Of a stretch of DNA of 21,851 bases, positions 1 through 7,444 are shown in pieces; the first letter of the stretch is position 1, and the number at the start of each line of letters is the position of its first letter. The position numbers and the translations under genes were made by a program. The DNA lies in the NCBI GenBank assembly GCA_002426755.1, contig DINI01000036.1, forward strand, positions 3,461 through 25,311. The letters run 5' to 3'. The notes below the pieces were generated by a model that saw nothing but the letters and a program-made list of their open reading frames with translations, made no database searches and was not told the origin of the DNA. The DNA is from Flavobacteriaceae bacterium UBA5544. Its GTDB lineage: Bacteria; Bacteroidota; Bacteroidia; Flavobacteriales; Flavobacteriaceae.

Positions 1-1548
1 TATGGTGATTTTAAAATTTTTGCTATCGAAGGTGTTGAAAAAAACTCTGAAATAGAAGTGCTATATACTGTTGAAAAAGAAGCCGATTTATTTGGCAGCG
101 AGACCTTGCAGAGTGATTATCCCATCAAAACTGTTCAATTTTTATTCATTACTGGCGAATTAAATTCTGAAGTGAAAGCTTACAGGACTGCATCAAAATT
201 TGAAAGTGTGACAGTCGATGGGAAAGCGTCAAAGTTATTGGATATTAGAAATATGCCTGCAATGATTGAAGAGGAATATGCGACTCCCAATGCTAATAAA
301 ATTGCAGTAGTGTATCAGTGTTTCCCAAAGGGACAAAATATCACACAAGATATGTTTTGGACCAATGTGGTAAACAACGTTGGAGGAAAAATAATCCCTG
401 AAAAAATAAATAGTAAAGCGCAGGAAGATATTGATAACATTGTCAAGGACAAAAAAGATTTGAGCAATTATGAAAAAATAGTTTTGGTTGATAATTTCAT
501 CAAAACAAACTTCACCGTAGTCAAAAACAACAATGCAGAACTTTCAGATATCGATTATGTCTTAAAAAACCGCTCTGCCAGTGATTTTGGAATTCTAAAA
601 GTCTATGCCAATTATTTTAAAGGTCTTGGTATTCCTTATGAATTGGTCATCACATCCAATCGCTTTACCTATAAATTTGACCCAGATTTTTTCATTCCAA
701 ATATGTTGCGCGATTTCTTGATATATCTCCCTGAAGAAGAAAAATATGTGTCGCCAGATAGAATAGAGTATCGTGTGGGGGAAGCTCCTTTTAACATGCT
801 CGGAAGTTATGGACTATTCATCAAAGAAAACTATGAATATTATTTCAGTAAAATTATTCAGTCTGACCCTGATTACAGTACTATAAAACGCAAGGTTGAC
901 ATCAGTTTTAATGATGATTTTGAAAGTGCCACCCTCAAGCAACATCAGGAACAAACCGGGCATTGGTCGGTCACTAGTAGAGCAATTTTAAATTTATCTA
1001 CCGATCAAGGCATCAAAGAATACAAAGATTATCTCACAGGTTCAGGCATTGAAGATAAAGTTGTGGAAAGCTACGAAGCACAGAACACCGAGATGAATCA
1101 AATGGAATACAACGTTCCATTTATCACCAATAGTACCATCAGTTCAGAATCGATTATTGAGGATGCCGGAGATAGTTATTTATTCCAAATAGGAAAGGTG
1201 ATTGGAACACAAAGTGAGTTGTATCAGGAAACCAAACGCATCAACCCAATAGAGATGACCTATCCAAATCAGTATGATTATACGATAACGGTTCATATTC
1301 CAGAAGGTTACGAGGTAGAAGGATTAAATAGTTTGAATATTGATAAAAGTTATAAATCTGATTCTACAGGCGAAAAGATTTGCAAATTTGAATCAAGCTA
1401 TAAATTGGAGGACGATAAATTGATTGTTACAATTCAAGAATTTTATAAATCAAATGAATATGCCTTGAACCGATACGAAGAATTTAGAACAGTGATCAAT
1501 GCTGCTTCCGATTTTAATAAGGCTTCCATCCTATTCAAAGCAAAATAA
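1..1548 (+). CDS. DUF3857/transglutaminase-like protein, 5' partial
   Basis: The reading frame is open from the first base of the window, so the true start lies upstream; 515 codons are visible. The N-terminal part, rich in short beta strands, resembles the DUF3857 domain. Codons about 150-255 resemble a transglutaminase core: a helix ending in LGIP, where the catalytic cysteine normally precedes it, then a strand region ending in SPD. The cysteine segment reads RSASDFG and has no Cys, and the expected histidine segment reads LRDFLIYLP with no His, so the fold looks catalytically dead. The C-terminal third is beta-rich and probably a further surface or binding domain. Proteins of this kind in Bacteroidota are usually exported; the signal peptide would be outside the window. 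The gene converges with the CPBP protease gene. The family call is from pattern recognition and the exact role is unknown. Confidence 0.8.
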   Translation, partial: YGDFKIFAIEGVEKNSEIEVLYTVEKEADLFGSETLQSDYPIKTVQFLFITGELNSEVKAYRTASKFESVTVDGKASKLLDIRNMPAMIEEEYATPNANKIAVVYQCFPKGQNITQDMFWTNVVNNVGGKIIPEKINSKAQEDIDNIVKDKKDLSNYEKIVLVDNFIKTNFTVVKNNNAELSDIDYVLKNRSASDFGILKVYANYFKGLGIPYELVITSNRFTYKFDPDFFIPNMLRDFLIYLPEEEKYVSPDRIEYRVGEAPFNMLGSYGLFIKENYEYYFSKIIQSDPDYSTIKRKVDISFNDDFESATLKQHQEQTGHWSVTSRAILNLSTDQGIKEYKDYLTGSGIEDKVVESYEAQNTEMNQMEYNVPFITNSTISSESIIEDAGDSYLFQIGKVIGTQSELYQETKRINPIEMTYPNQYDYTITVHIPEGYEVEGLNSLNIDKSYKSDSTGEKICKFESSYKLEDDKLIVTIQEFYKSNEYALNRYEEFRTVINAASDFNKASILFKAK

Positions 1549-1554
1549 ATTTGA

Positions 1555-1589
1555 ATGAAATCGGCAGTTCTTTTAATTGCCGATTTCAT
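1555..1589. terminator. Hairpin between convergent genes
   Basis: Perfect 12-base inverted repeat, ATGAAATCGGCA (1555-1566) and TGCCGATTTCAT (1578-1589), with an 11-base loop. It sits at the meeting point of two convergent genes and could terminate transcription from both sides. The right arm lies inside the last codons of the CPBP protease gene. No strong T tract follows on either side, so classic Rho-independent action is uncertain. Confidence 0.55.
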
Positions 1590-2517
1590 CCAATACTTTA
1601 TAATCTTCTAAAGGCGGTTCGCTGACTTTTCCGAAAAGTTTCTCTTTCCAATTAGTCCATTTATACTTTTTTGCCATCACAAATAGGATTAACGGATATA
1701 CTATAAACACCGGCATGATAATATCGGATAGTGTGTTTTGGGCTTGTTCTGCAGTATATTTAAATATTGCATCGGTCTGTAAGGCAGACCAATCGGAAGT
1801 GACCAGCAAGGCTGCCAATAAATTATTCCCAAGATGAAAACCTAAAGCCAACTCTAAGCCTTCATCCATCAAAGTCATTATTCCCAACAAAAGTCCTGTG
1901 CCAATGTAGAATATCATAATCATTGGGCCAATTTCCGCCATTTCGGGATTGGCGCTATGCGCTACTCCAAACATCACCGAAGTGAACAGCAAGGGAAACC
2001 ATCGATTTTTAACAATAATGCCTATTTGCTGCATAAAATAACCTCTGAACAGATATTCTTCCAATCCTATTTGGAATGGAAATAAGACAATGCTTATCAG
2101 AAATAAAATACCAAATTTCACTGGGTCGAATTGCAATACGATATCTGAAGAATCACTATAATAGGAGATTGCAAATGTGATGATCGTTATAATGGTAACA
2201 AGAAAAAAAGAAAAAATTGCCCTTTTCCAATCTGGTTTTGGTCTTGAGGTAGTTAAAGAAGTAATGCTGCGATGATGTACGAACTTGACAAGTACAAAAA
2301 GCAATCCCAATAAAAACGCAAATGGCAATAGATTGATAATCAATGATAATGCAGATGGTATTTGTTTCATCATTTCATACATTGCATCCATGTCTTCTTT
2401 TGAAGTAAAGAGAAACATGATAAAATTTAAGACAAAAATTCCAGAAATAAGGACGCTTGTTACGATGAACATCCAGAGTTCATTTTTTCCTTTATATGCC
2501 TGTTGTATATAGTTCAT
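1573..2517 (-). CDS. CPBP family intramembrane glutamic protease
   Basis: A 314-residue polytopic membrane protein with about eight hydrophobic segments. It carries the three CPBP (Abi/Rce1-like) motifs in order: EEYLFR (Glu153, Glu154, Arg158), FGVAH (His187) and HLGNN (His228, Asn232). In this superfamily the paired Glu and the His residues form the active site facing the membrane interior; members cleave prenylated or membrane-bound substrates, or act in bacteriocin immunity and stress responses. The substrate here cannot be read from sequence. The start codon lies one base after the menC stop on the same strand, so the two genes are almost certainly co-transcribed and probably translationally coupled. 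The C-terminal end of the gene overlaps a terminator-like hairpin. Confidence 0.9.
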   Translation of the reverse strand: MNYIQQAYKGKNELWMFIVTSVLISGIFVLNFIMFLFTSKEDMDAMYEMMKQIPSALSLIINLLPFAFLLGLLFVLVKFVHHRSITSLTTSRPKPDWKRAIFSFFLVTIITIITFAISYYSDSSDIVLQFDPVKFGILFLISIVLFPFQIGLEEYLFRGYFMQQIGIIVKNRWFPLLFTSVMFGVAHSANPEMAEIGPMIMIFYIGTGLLLGIMTLMDEGLELALGFHLGNNLLAALLVTSDWSALQTDAIFKYTAEQAQNTLSDIIMPVFIVYPLILFVMAKKYKWTNWKEKLFGKVSEPPLEDYKVLDEIGN

Positions 2518-2518
2518 A

Positions 2519-3556
2519 TTATATCAAATTAAAATTCCATTGCATTGAATTATCGTAATGCAATGTACCATTTTTTACCTTCAAAGGCGAATCAAAATTG
2601 TTGGTAAATAAGCTTCCCGTTCCAAGTCCTTGAAATACATTTGCTTGTAAAATATATGTCCATTGGGCAATGGCATTTAACCCCACATTGCTCTCCAATG
2701 CACTTGTAATCCACCAACCGATTTTTTCATTTATTGCAAGTTCTATCCACTCCTCACTGCCTCCAACACCACCCACAAAACTAGGCTTCAAAATGATATA
2801 TTGTGGTTTTATAGTTTGAATAAGTGCTCTCTTTTCTGTTACATCAAAAACACCAATCAATTCCTCATCGAGAGCAATTGGTAGTGGAGTTTGATCGCAC
2901 AGTTGTGCCATCTGGTCCCATTGTCCAGCTTTGATAGGTTGCTCTATGGAATGCAAATCCAATCCTGATAGTTGTTTTAGTTTTTCTATTGCATCATCAG
3001 GTGAAAATGCGCCATTGGCATCCACACGCAATTCGATGTCTTTAGAAGTGAATTCCTTCCGAATGGATTTCAATAGATTCAACTCCGTTTGAAAATCGAC
3101 GGCTCCAATTTTTAACTTGATACATTTAAAGCCACTTTCAATCTTCTCCTGAATTTGCTTCTTCATGAAATCCTCCGTTCCCATCCAAATCAATCCGTTA
3201 ATTGGGATAGAATCCCTTCCTTTGGTAAATTCCGAAGGAAACAATTCAAATTCAGTGTCGCTATTCAAGGATTTAAAAGCCATTTCCAACCCAAACTGAA
3301 TACTTGGAAATTCCTTCAATTTATGAAGTAACATACTTAGACCTAAATGGATATTTTTACAGGTCCAACCCAAGGTCGCCTCATAATCTGGTCTGTCATC
3401 AATAGATAAACCTCTTAAAATACCACACTCACCAATGCCTTTTTTACCGTTTTCATTAAGAATAAGAAACCAAGTCTCCTTCGTTTTTAGGATACCGCGA
3501 GACGTACCGCTTGGTTGTTTGAAGTTTAGGATGTATTTATGGTATGTTGCTGTCAT
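2519..3556 (-). CDS. menC: o-Succinylbenzoate synthase (MenC)
   Basis: A 345-residue enolase-superfamily enzyme that dehydrates SHCHC to o-succinylbenzoate in menaquinone synthesis. The catalytic set is complete and in order: KLK (Lys147, Lys149), Asp179 in RVDANGAF, Glu205 in IEQP, Asp230 in ALDEEL and Lys257 in ILKPS. The three acids bind Mg2+ and the lysines act as acid/base. The frame stays open upstream to 3631, but that would run into the divergent gene. The start MTATYHK at 3556 gives a normal family length and leaves a promoter-like TACTTTTG just upstream. It is followed one base later by the CPBP protease gene. It lies apart from the other men genes, separated by the desaturase, the SDR remnant and a UPF0173 hydrolase. 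Confidence 0.93.
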   Translation of the reverse strand: MTATYHKYILNFKQPSGTSRGILKTKETWFLILNENGKKGIGECGILRGLSIDDRPDYEATLGWTCKNIHLGLSMLLHKLKEFPSIQFGLEMAFKSLNSDTEFELFPSEFTKGRDSIPINGLIWMGTEDFMKKQIQEKIESGFKCIKLKIGAVDFQTELNLLKSIRKEFTSKDIELRVDANGAFSPDDAIEKLKQLSGLDLHSIEQPIKAGQWDQMAQLCDQTPLPIALDEELIGVFDVTEKRALIQTIKPQYIILKPSFVGGVGGSEEWIELAINEKIGWWITSALESNVGLNAIAQWTYILQANVFQGLGTGSLFTNNFDSPLKVKNGTLHYDNSMQWNFNLI

Positions 3557-3564
3557 ATGATGGT

Positions 3565-3572
3565 CAAAAGTA
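3565..3572 (-). promoter_or_regulatory. Candidate -7 element for menC
   Basis: On the minus strand this reads TACTTTTG, an exact match to the Bacteroidota -7 consensus TAnnTTTG. It ends 8 bases before the chosen menC start, implying a very short or absent leader. No clear TTTG -33 element is seen at the usual spacing. Confidence 0.4.
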
Positions 3573-3578
3573 GGTAAA

Positions 3579-3586
3579 TAATTTTG
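3579..3586 (+). promoter_or_regulatory. Candidate -7 element for the desaturase gene
   Basis: Reads TAATTTTG, an exact match to TAnnTTTG, 29 bases upstream of the desaturase ATG. Only six bases separate it from the oppositely oriented menC element, so polymerase could hardly occupy both at once. No clear -33 element. Confidence 0.4.
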
Positions 3587-3615
3587 TATTTTTAAGCATA
3601 CCAAATTGACTATTG

Positions 3616-4515
3616 ATGCCGGAATTCCCAAATATCATTCTCTTTGCCATTCCTTTTTTCATCATTTCGATGTTATTGGAATTATATGTAACAACAAAAG
3701 AAAATATTAAAACCTATGAAACAAAGGATGCATTTTCATCCATCGCCATGGGACTTGGCAATGTTGCTTTGGGATTTTTGAGCAAAGCTTTGGTGCTTTT
3801 GGCGTTTATGTATGTCTATGACCATTTTAGAATGTTCACAGTTCCTTTGACTTGGTGGTCTTTTGTACTGCTGTGTTTTGCGGATGACTTTTCTTATTAT
3901 TGGTTTCATCGCGTTTCGCACGAGTGTCGTTTGTTTTGGGCATCACACATTGTGCATCATTCATCACAAAAATACAATTTGAGCACTGCGTTACGACAAA
4001 CATGGTCTGGAGGGTTTTATTCATTTGTGTTTTGGTTATGGTTGCCTTTGATTGGTTTTCACCCAGGAATGATTTTATTGCAGATGTCCATCAGTTTACT
4101 TTATCAATTTTGGATACATACAGAAGCCATCAACAAAATGCCAAAATGGTTTGAAGCTATCATGAACACACCATCCCATCATCGCGTTCATCATGGTAGT
4201 AATCCAATCTATTTAGATAGAAACCATGCGGGAATCTTGATTATTTGGGATAAATTATTTGGAACCTTTCAACCTGAACTAGAAGAAGAAAAAGTTGTGT
4301 ATGGATTGACTTCAAATATCAATACCTATAATCCTTTAAAAATTGCGTTCCATGAATGGGTTGCAATGTCAAAAGATAGTCTTTCTGGTAAAAAATCCTT
4401 GGGTAGTCGTTTAAAATATTTAATAAAGCCTCCAGGATGGCGCCATGATGGAACAGGAAAAGTTAGTAATGATTTGAGAAAAGAATGGAACATGACAAAG
4501 ACAACATCCAAATAA
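3616..4515 (+). CDS. Sterol desaturase/fatty acid hydroxylase superfamily protein
   Basis: An integral membrane di-iron protein of 299 residues. Hydrophobic segments lie at about 5-22, 45-67, 80-97 and 135-165. The histidine clusters that bind the two irons are all present: HRVSH (98-102), HIVHH (111-115), HHRVHH (188-193) and a further NH at 203-204. Members hydroxylate or desaturate lipids (sterols, fatty acyl chains, carotenoids, ether lipids); the substrate here is unknown. A TTG lies just before the ATG at 3616; the ATG was preferred. The last 8-10 codons appear to be read, out of frame, from a short-chain dehydrogenase remnant, so the original C-terminus has probably been replaced (see the pseudogene). 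The histidine core is intact, so the enzyme may still work. Confidence 0.88.
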   Translation: MPEFPNIILFAIPFFIISMLLELYVTTKENIKTYETKDAFSSIAMGLGNVALGFLSKALVLLAFMYVYDHFRMFTVPLTWWSFVLLCFADDFSYYWFHRVSHECRLFWASHIVHHSSQKYNLSTALRQTWSGGFYSFVFWLWLPLIGFHPGMILLQMSISLLYQFWIHTEAINKMPKWFEAIMNTPSHHRVHHGSNPIYLDRNHAGILIIWDKLFGTFQPELEEEKVVYGLTSNINTYNPLKIAFHEWVAMSKDSLSGKKSLGSRLKYLIKPPGWRHDGTGKVSNDLRKEWNMTKTTSK

Positions 4516-4709
4516 CTATGATTTGTCCTGATTTCGTTCATACGAATGTGGCAAAAAATGCATTGATTGGCGATGGTTCCAAACAACATTCACAAGATGC
4601 GGCAACACAAAATAGATTGTCAGTTCAAGACTTTTCCATATAAATGGTAAAAACTATCAATAAAGAAAAATTTGAAGCCTACCTTGGTGTCTTTTGGGAT
4701 GTGAATTGA
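4485..4709 (+). pseudogene. C-terminal remnant of a short-chain dehydrogenase (SDR)
   Basis: Read in the frame of 4485, the sequence starts MEHDKDNIQITMICPDFVHT and continues VAKNALIGDGSKQHSQDAAT. This matches the stretch after the catalytic helix of classical flavobacterial SDRs, where PGFVxTNVxxNALxGDG is typical. The frame hits TAA at 4641, exactly where SDRs have a lysine, then continues in register as MVKTINKEKFEAYLG to a second stop at 4707. The Rossmann fold, the YxxxK active site and the final membrane-proximal tail are missing. The first part overlaps the 3' end of the desaturase gene in another frame, which marks the deletion or recombination scar. It is therefore a dead fragment rather than a small gene. 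The family assignment rests on remembered consensus. Confidence 0.72.
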
Positions 4710-4731
4710 GGTAAAAATTATATCATTTCGC

Positions 4732-5409
4732 TCATAATTCAATACTCTCCCCAATCTCCAATAACATCAAGTCCTTGTTCTTGTCAAAAAATTTGCGCTT
4801 AGCTTCTTCATGGTCAATTTCGATATACCCAAAAGTATCATAATGATATCCCAATACCTTATCACATTGCACAAAATCACTTGCCAAAATGGCTTCATCA
4901 ATTCCCATGGTAAAGTTGTCACCAATTGGCAAGATCGCTAAATCTAGTTGTATTTGGAGTGGAATAAGTTTCATATCCATGGTTAAAGCTGTATCTCCAG
5001 CAATGTAAATATTTTTACGTTCTCCTTCAATCACAAAACCTCCAGGCTGTCCACCATAACTGCCATCGGGAAAAGAAGAAGTGTGTATGGCATTGACATA
5101 CTTTACGTTGCCAAATTCAAAATCCCATGAGCCTCCGTGGTTCATTGGATGGGTTTCAAAACCTTTATTTTCAAAATATGTAGCGATCTCAAAGTTGGAC
5201 ACAATCATAGCATTAGTTCGTTTTGCAATAGCTTCCACATCCAAAATATGATCTTGATGTGCATGGGTTAGCAAAATATAATCTGCTTTAAGGCTATTGA
5301 TGTCTATATGGGAAGCCTTTGGGTTAGCTGAAATAAATGGGTCGACGAGTATATGTACTTCATTAACCTCAATTCCGAGACTGGCATGTCCGTAAAATGT
5401 GATTTTCAT
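4732..5409 (-). CDS. UPF0173 metal-dependent hydrolase (metallo-beta-lactamase fold)
   Basis: A 225-residue soluble protein, typical length for UPF0173/YtkL-like hydrolases. It starts MKITFYGHAS with the early YGH motif. The metal-binding HxHxDH appears as HAHQDH (His49, His51, Asp53, His54), followed by NAIHTSS with a further His, AGDTALTMDM with the bridging Asp, and GYHYDTFG near the end. Family members adopt a metallo-beta-lactamase fold and probably bind two metals, but their substrates are largely unknown. It follows menA on the same strand after a terminator hairpin, so it is probably a separate transcript. The start at 5409 fits the family N-terminus exactly. No clear TAnnTTTG promoter was found upstream. 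Confidence 0.9.
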   Translation of the reverse strand: MKITFYGHASLGIEVNEVHILVDPFISANPKASHIDINSLKADYILLTHAHQDHILDVEAIAKRTNAMIVSNFEIATYFENKGFETHPMNHGGSWDFEFGNVKYVNAIHTSSFPDGSYGGQPGGFVIEGERKNIYIAGDTALTMDMKLIPLQIQLDLAILPIGDNFTMGIDEAILASDFVQCDKVLGYHYDTFGYIEIDHEEAKRKFFDKNKDLMLLEIGESIEL

Positions 5410-5494
5410 ATTTAAACTATTTTGATATACAATTTAAGACAAAAAAAATAACTTGAGTACAACTTGATTCAAAAAACTAATATATCAAAACAGA

Positions 5495-5533
5495 AAAAAC
5501 TCAAGCAGATTTGAAGAAATTGCTTGAGTTTTT
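5495..5533 (-). terminator. Rho-independent terminator after menA
   Basis: Perfect 13-base inverted repeat AAAAACTCAAGCA (5495-5507) and TGCTTGAGTTTTT (5521-5533) with a 13-base loop. The A/T-rich ends supply a U tract in either direction. It lies about 107 bases after the menA stop. The rest of 5410-5639 is AT-rich and shows no gene. Confidence 0.75.
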
Positions 5534-5639
5534 AAGCCCCAAATTTTATAACCAACTTAATAGCAAATTTCTGTTGGTATGAAATTATTAAATAAATATA
5601 TGAATTAAATATTTGATTTGCAAACATTTAACATTTTAT

Positions 5640-6542
5640 TTACAATATATACCCAATCCCTAAAAGCAAGGAAAATAAAAATGTAGTCAATGCCAATACC
5701 TTTAATTGGGAATCAAAGTCGTTTGGTTGTGTCGCTTTATTTATTTTTTTAATATGAATTATCAATGGAATGAAGGTGATATAGAACAAGAAATTCCATA
5801 GAGATGTGTAATATAAAATTGAAAATAAAAATGAAATAATTATCGCACTAACTATCAGCGAGATATGATACGTTTTGGCTTTTTTCTTGCCTAACTTGAC
5901 TGCTAAAGTTATTTTATTTGAAAGTTTATCAGAATCAATATCCCTCATGTTATTGAGGTTTAAAACCCCCACACTTAATAAACCAACAGAGATTGCCGGC
6001 AGAATAACGAAATGATTCAATTGTTTTGTGAAGAGAAAATAACTCCCAATAACACTGACCAAACCAAAGAAAATAAATACAAATACATCTCCCAGCCCTT
6101 TATATCCGTAAGCAGATTCTCCAATTGTATAGGTCAGCGCGGAATAGATGGCAAACCCACCCAATACCAAGAAAAACAAACCATAGAAGAAATATTTTGT
6201 ACCAAAAGCAGCAAAAATGAGTCCGACGGTCAACATGATCACTATCAAAATGTTTTTTCTAATGGCGTCAATCATTTGATGTTCGGAAATTTGACCACTT
6301 TGTATAGCGCGTTCAGGACCAACCCTATTTTCATTGTCTGTTCCTTTTATACCATCTCCATAATCATTGGATAAATTTGACAATATTTGAAACCCAATCG
6401 TTAAAGCAAGTGCAATAATGAAAACAGCCCAATTGAAAGCGCCGTCATAATAACCAAAACAACCTCCAATAATAATTCCGGAAATTGATAAAGGTAAAGT
6501 CCTCAAGCGCATGGCGGACAACCATATTTTTATATTGCTCAT
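5640..6542 (-). CDS. menA: 1,4-Dihydroxy-2-naphthoate polyprenyltransferase (MenA)
   Basis: A 300-residue UbiA-superfamily membrane prenyltransferase that attaches the polyprenyl tail to DHNA, giving demethylmenaquinone. Both Asp-rich motifs that bind Mg-diphosphate are present: NDYGDGIKGTD at 59-69, and NNMRDIDSD with Asn197, Asp201 and Asp205. About eight to nine membrane helices are visible. The frame is open up to 6629 inside menB, but the start MSNIKIWLSAMR at 6542 gives the normal family N-terminus and leaves 13 bases after the menB stop. It is the last gene of a run from the CvfB-like gene through menB, and is followed by a strong terminator. Confidence 0.95.
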   Translation of the reverse strand: MSNIKIWLSAMRLRTLPLSISGIIIGGCFGYYDGAFNWAVFIIALALTIGFQILSNLSNDYGDGIKGTDNENRVGPERAIQSGQISEHQMIDAIRKNILIVIMLTVGLIFAAFGTKYFFYGLFFLVLGGFAIYSALTYTIGESAYGYKGLGDVFVFIFFGLVSVIGSYFLFTKQLNHFVILPAISVGLLSVGVLNLNNMRDIDSDKLSNKITLAVKLGKKKAKTYHISLIVSAIIISFLFSILYYTSLWNFLFYITFIPLIIHIKKINKATQPNDFDSQLKVLALTTFLFSLLLGIGYIL

Positions 6543-6555
6543 AAAATCCTGAAGC

Positions 6556-7395
6556 TTATGGAATCCATTTTTTTTCGAAGTTTGGCTTGCGCTTTTCAAG
6601 AAAAGCATCACGCCCTTCTTTAGCTTCATCCGTCATATAGGCCAAGCGTGTTGCTTCGCCCGCAAATACTTGTTGACCTACCATTCCATCATCTGTCAAA
6701 TTCATGGCAAACTTCAACATTTTAATGGATGTTGGTGATTTTGCCAAGATTTCCTGTGCCCATTCAAAGGCCGTTGCCTCTAATTCGTCATGTGGAATGA
6801 CAGCATTGACCATTCCCATATCAAAAGCTTCTTGTGCAGAATAATTCCGTCCAAGGAAGAATATTTCGCGAGCCCTTTTTTGACCAACCATTTTCGCCAA
6901 ATAAGCCGAACCGTAACCTCCATCAAAACTCGTGACATCAGCATCTGTTTGTTTAAAGATAGCATGTTCTTTACTTGCTAATGTTAAATCACAAACCACA
7001 TGCAAACTGTGCCCGCCACCTACAGCCCATCCAGGAACAACTGCAATAACTGCCTTTGGCATAAAACGAATCAATCGTTGTACTTCCAAAATGTTCAAAC
7101 GATGATACCCATCCTCTCCAACATAACCTTGATGCCCTCTTGCTTTTTGGTCACCTCCACTGCAAAAGCTCCAAATTCCATCTTTAGTAGAAGGTCCTTC
7201 GCCGGAAAGCAATACAACACCAATATTTACATCTTCGTTGGCATTGTAAAAAGCATCATAAAGCTCGCTCGTTGTTTTTGGTCTAAATGCATTGCGTATG
7301 TCTGGCCTATTAAAAGCAATACGAGCGACTCCGTTACATTTCTTGTAGGTAATGTCCTCGTATTCTTTAACGGTCTCCCATTTTATGTCAATCAT
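6556..7395 (-). CDS. menB: 1,4-Dihydroxy-2-naphthoyl-CoA synthase (MenB)
   Basis: A 279-residue crotonase-superfamily enzyme that closes the ring of o-succinylbenzoyl-CoA to DHNA-CoA. Oxyanion-hole segments are seen at SGGDQKARG (79-87) and AVGGGHS (124-130). The segment QTDADVTSFDGG has Asp151 where the E. coli enzyme has Gly156, followed by Asp158 seven residues on. By family knowledge this marks the bicarbonate-independent class (like the mycobacterial enzyme), in which the Asp carboxylate replaces bound bicarbonate. The gene is 13 bases before menA and 49 bases after the CvfB-like gene, so the three probably form one transcript. Confidence 0.96.
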   Translation of the reverse strand: MIDIKWETVKEYEDITYKKCNGVARIAFNRPDIRNAFRPKTTSELYDAFYNANEDVNIGVVLLSGEGPSTKDGIWSFCSGGDQKARGHQGYVGEDGYHRLNILEVQRLIRFMPKAVIAVVPGWAVGGGHSLHVVCDLTLASKEHAIFKQTDADVTSFDGGYGSAYLAKMVGQKRAREIFFLGRNYSAQEAFDMGMVNAVIPHDELEATAFEWAQEILAKSPTSIKMLKFAMNLTDDGMVGQQVFAGEATRLAYMTDEAKEGRDAFLEKRKPNFEKKWIP

Positions 7396-7444
7396 ATTTT
7401 GAAATTTCTGAAGTAAAAATAAAGTATATAAATAATTAAAAAAA

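Noticed and set aside
3557..3631. Longer menC frame starting at 3631
   Set aside because: It would overlap the divergent desaturase start and place both promoter elements inside coding sequence; the extra N-terminal residues do not fit the MenC family, whereas MTATYHK at 3556 does.
3736..4154. Overlapping frames on both strands within the desaturase gene
   Set aside because: These are shadows of a real gene whose histidine motifs are intact; the alternative translations have no recognisable features.
4644..4709. Small 21-residue gene MVKTINKEKFEAYLG...
   Set aside because: It continues the SDR register after a nonsense codon and lacks any independent signals; it is better explained as part of the decayed SDR.
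5410..5639. Hidden gene or small RNA in the longest intergenic gap
   Set aside because: Only AT-rich sequence and one terminator hairpin are visible; no open frame with start and protein-like composition and no promoter pair were found.
6543..6629. Longer menA frame starting inside menB
   Set aside because: The extra 29 residues are encoded by the antepenultimate part of menB in another frame and do not look like a MenA N-terminus; MSNIKIWLSAMR gives the normal length.
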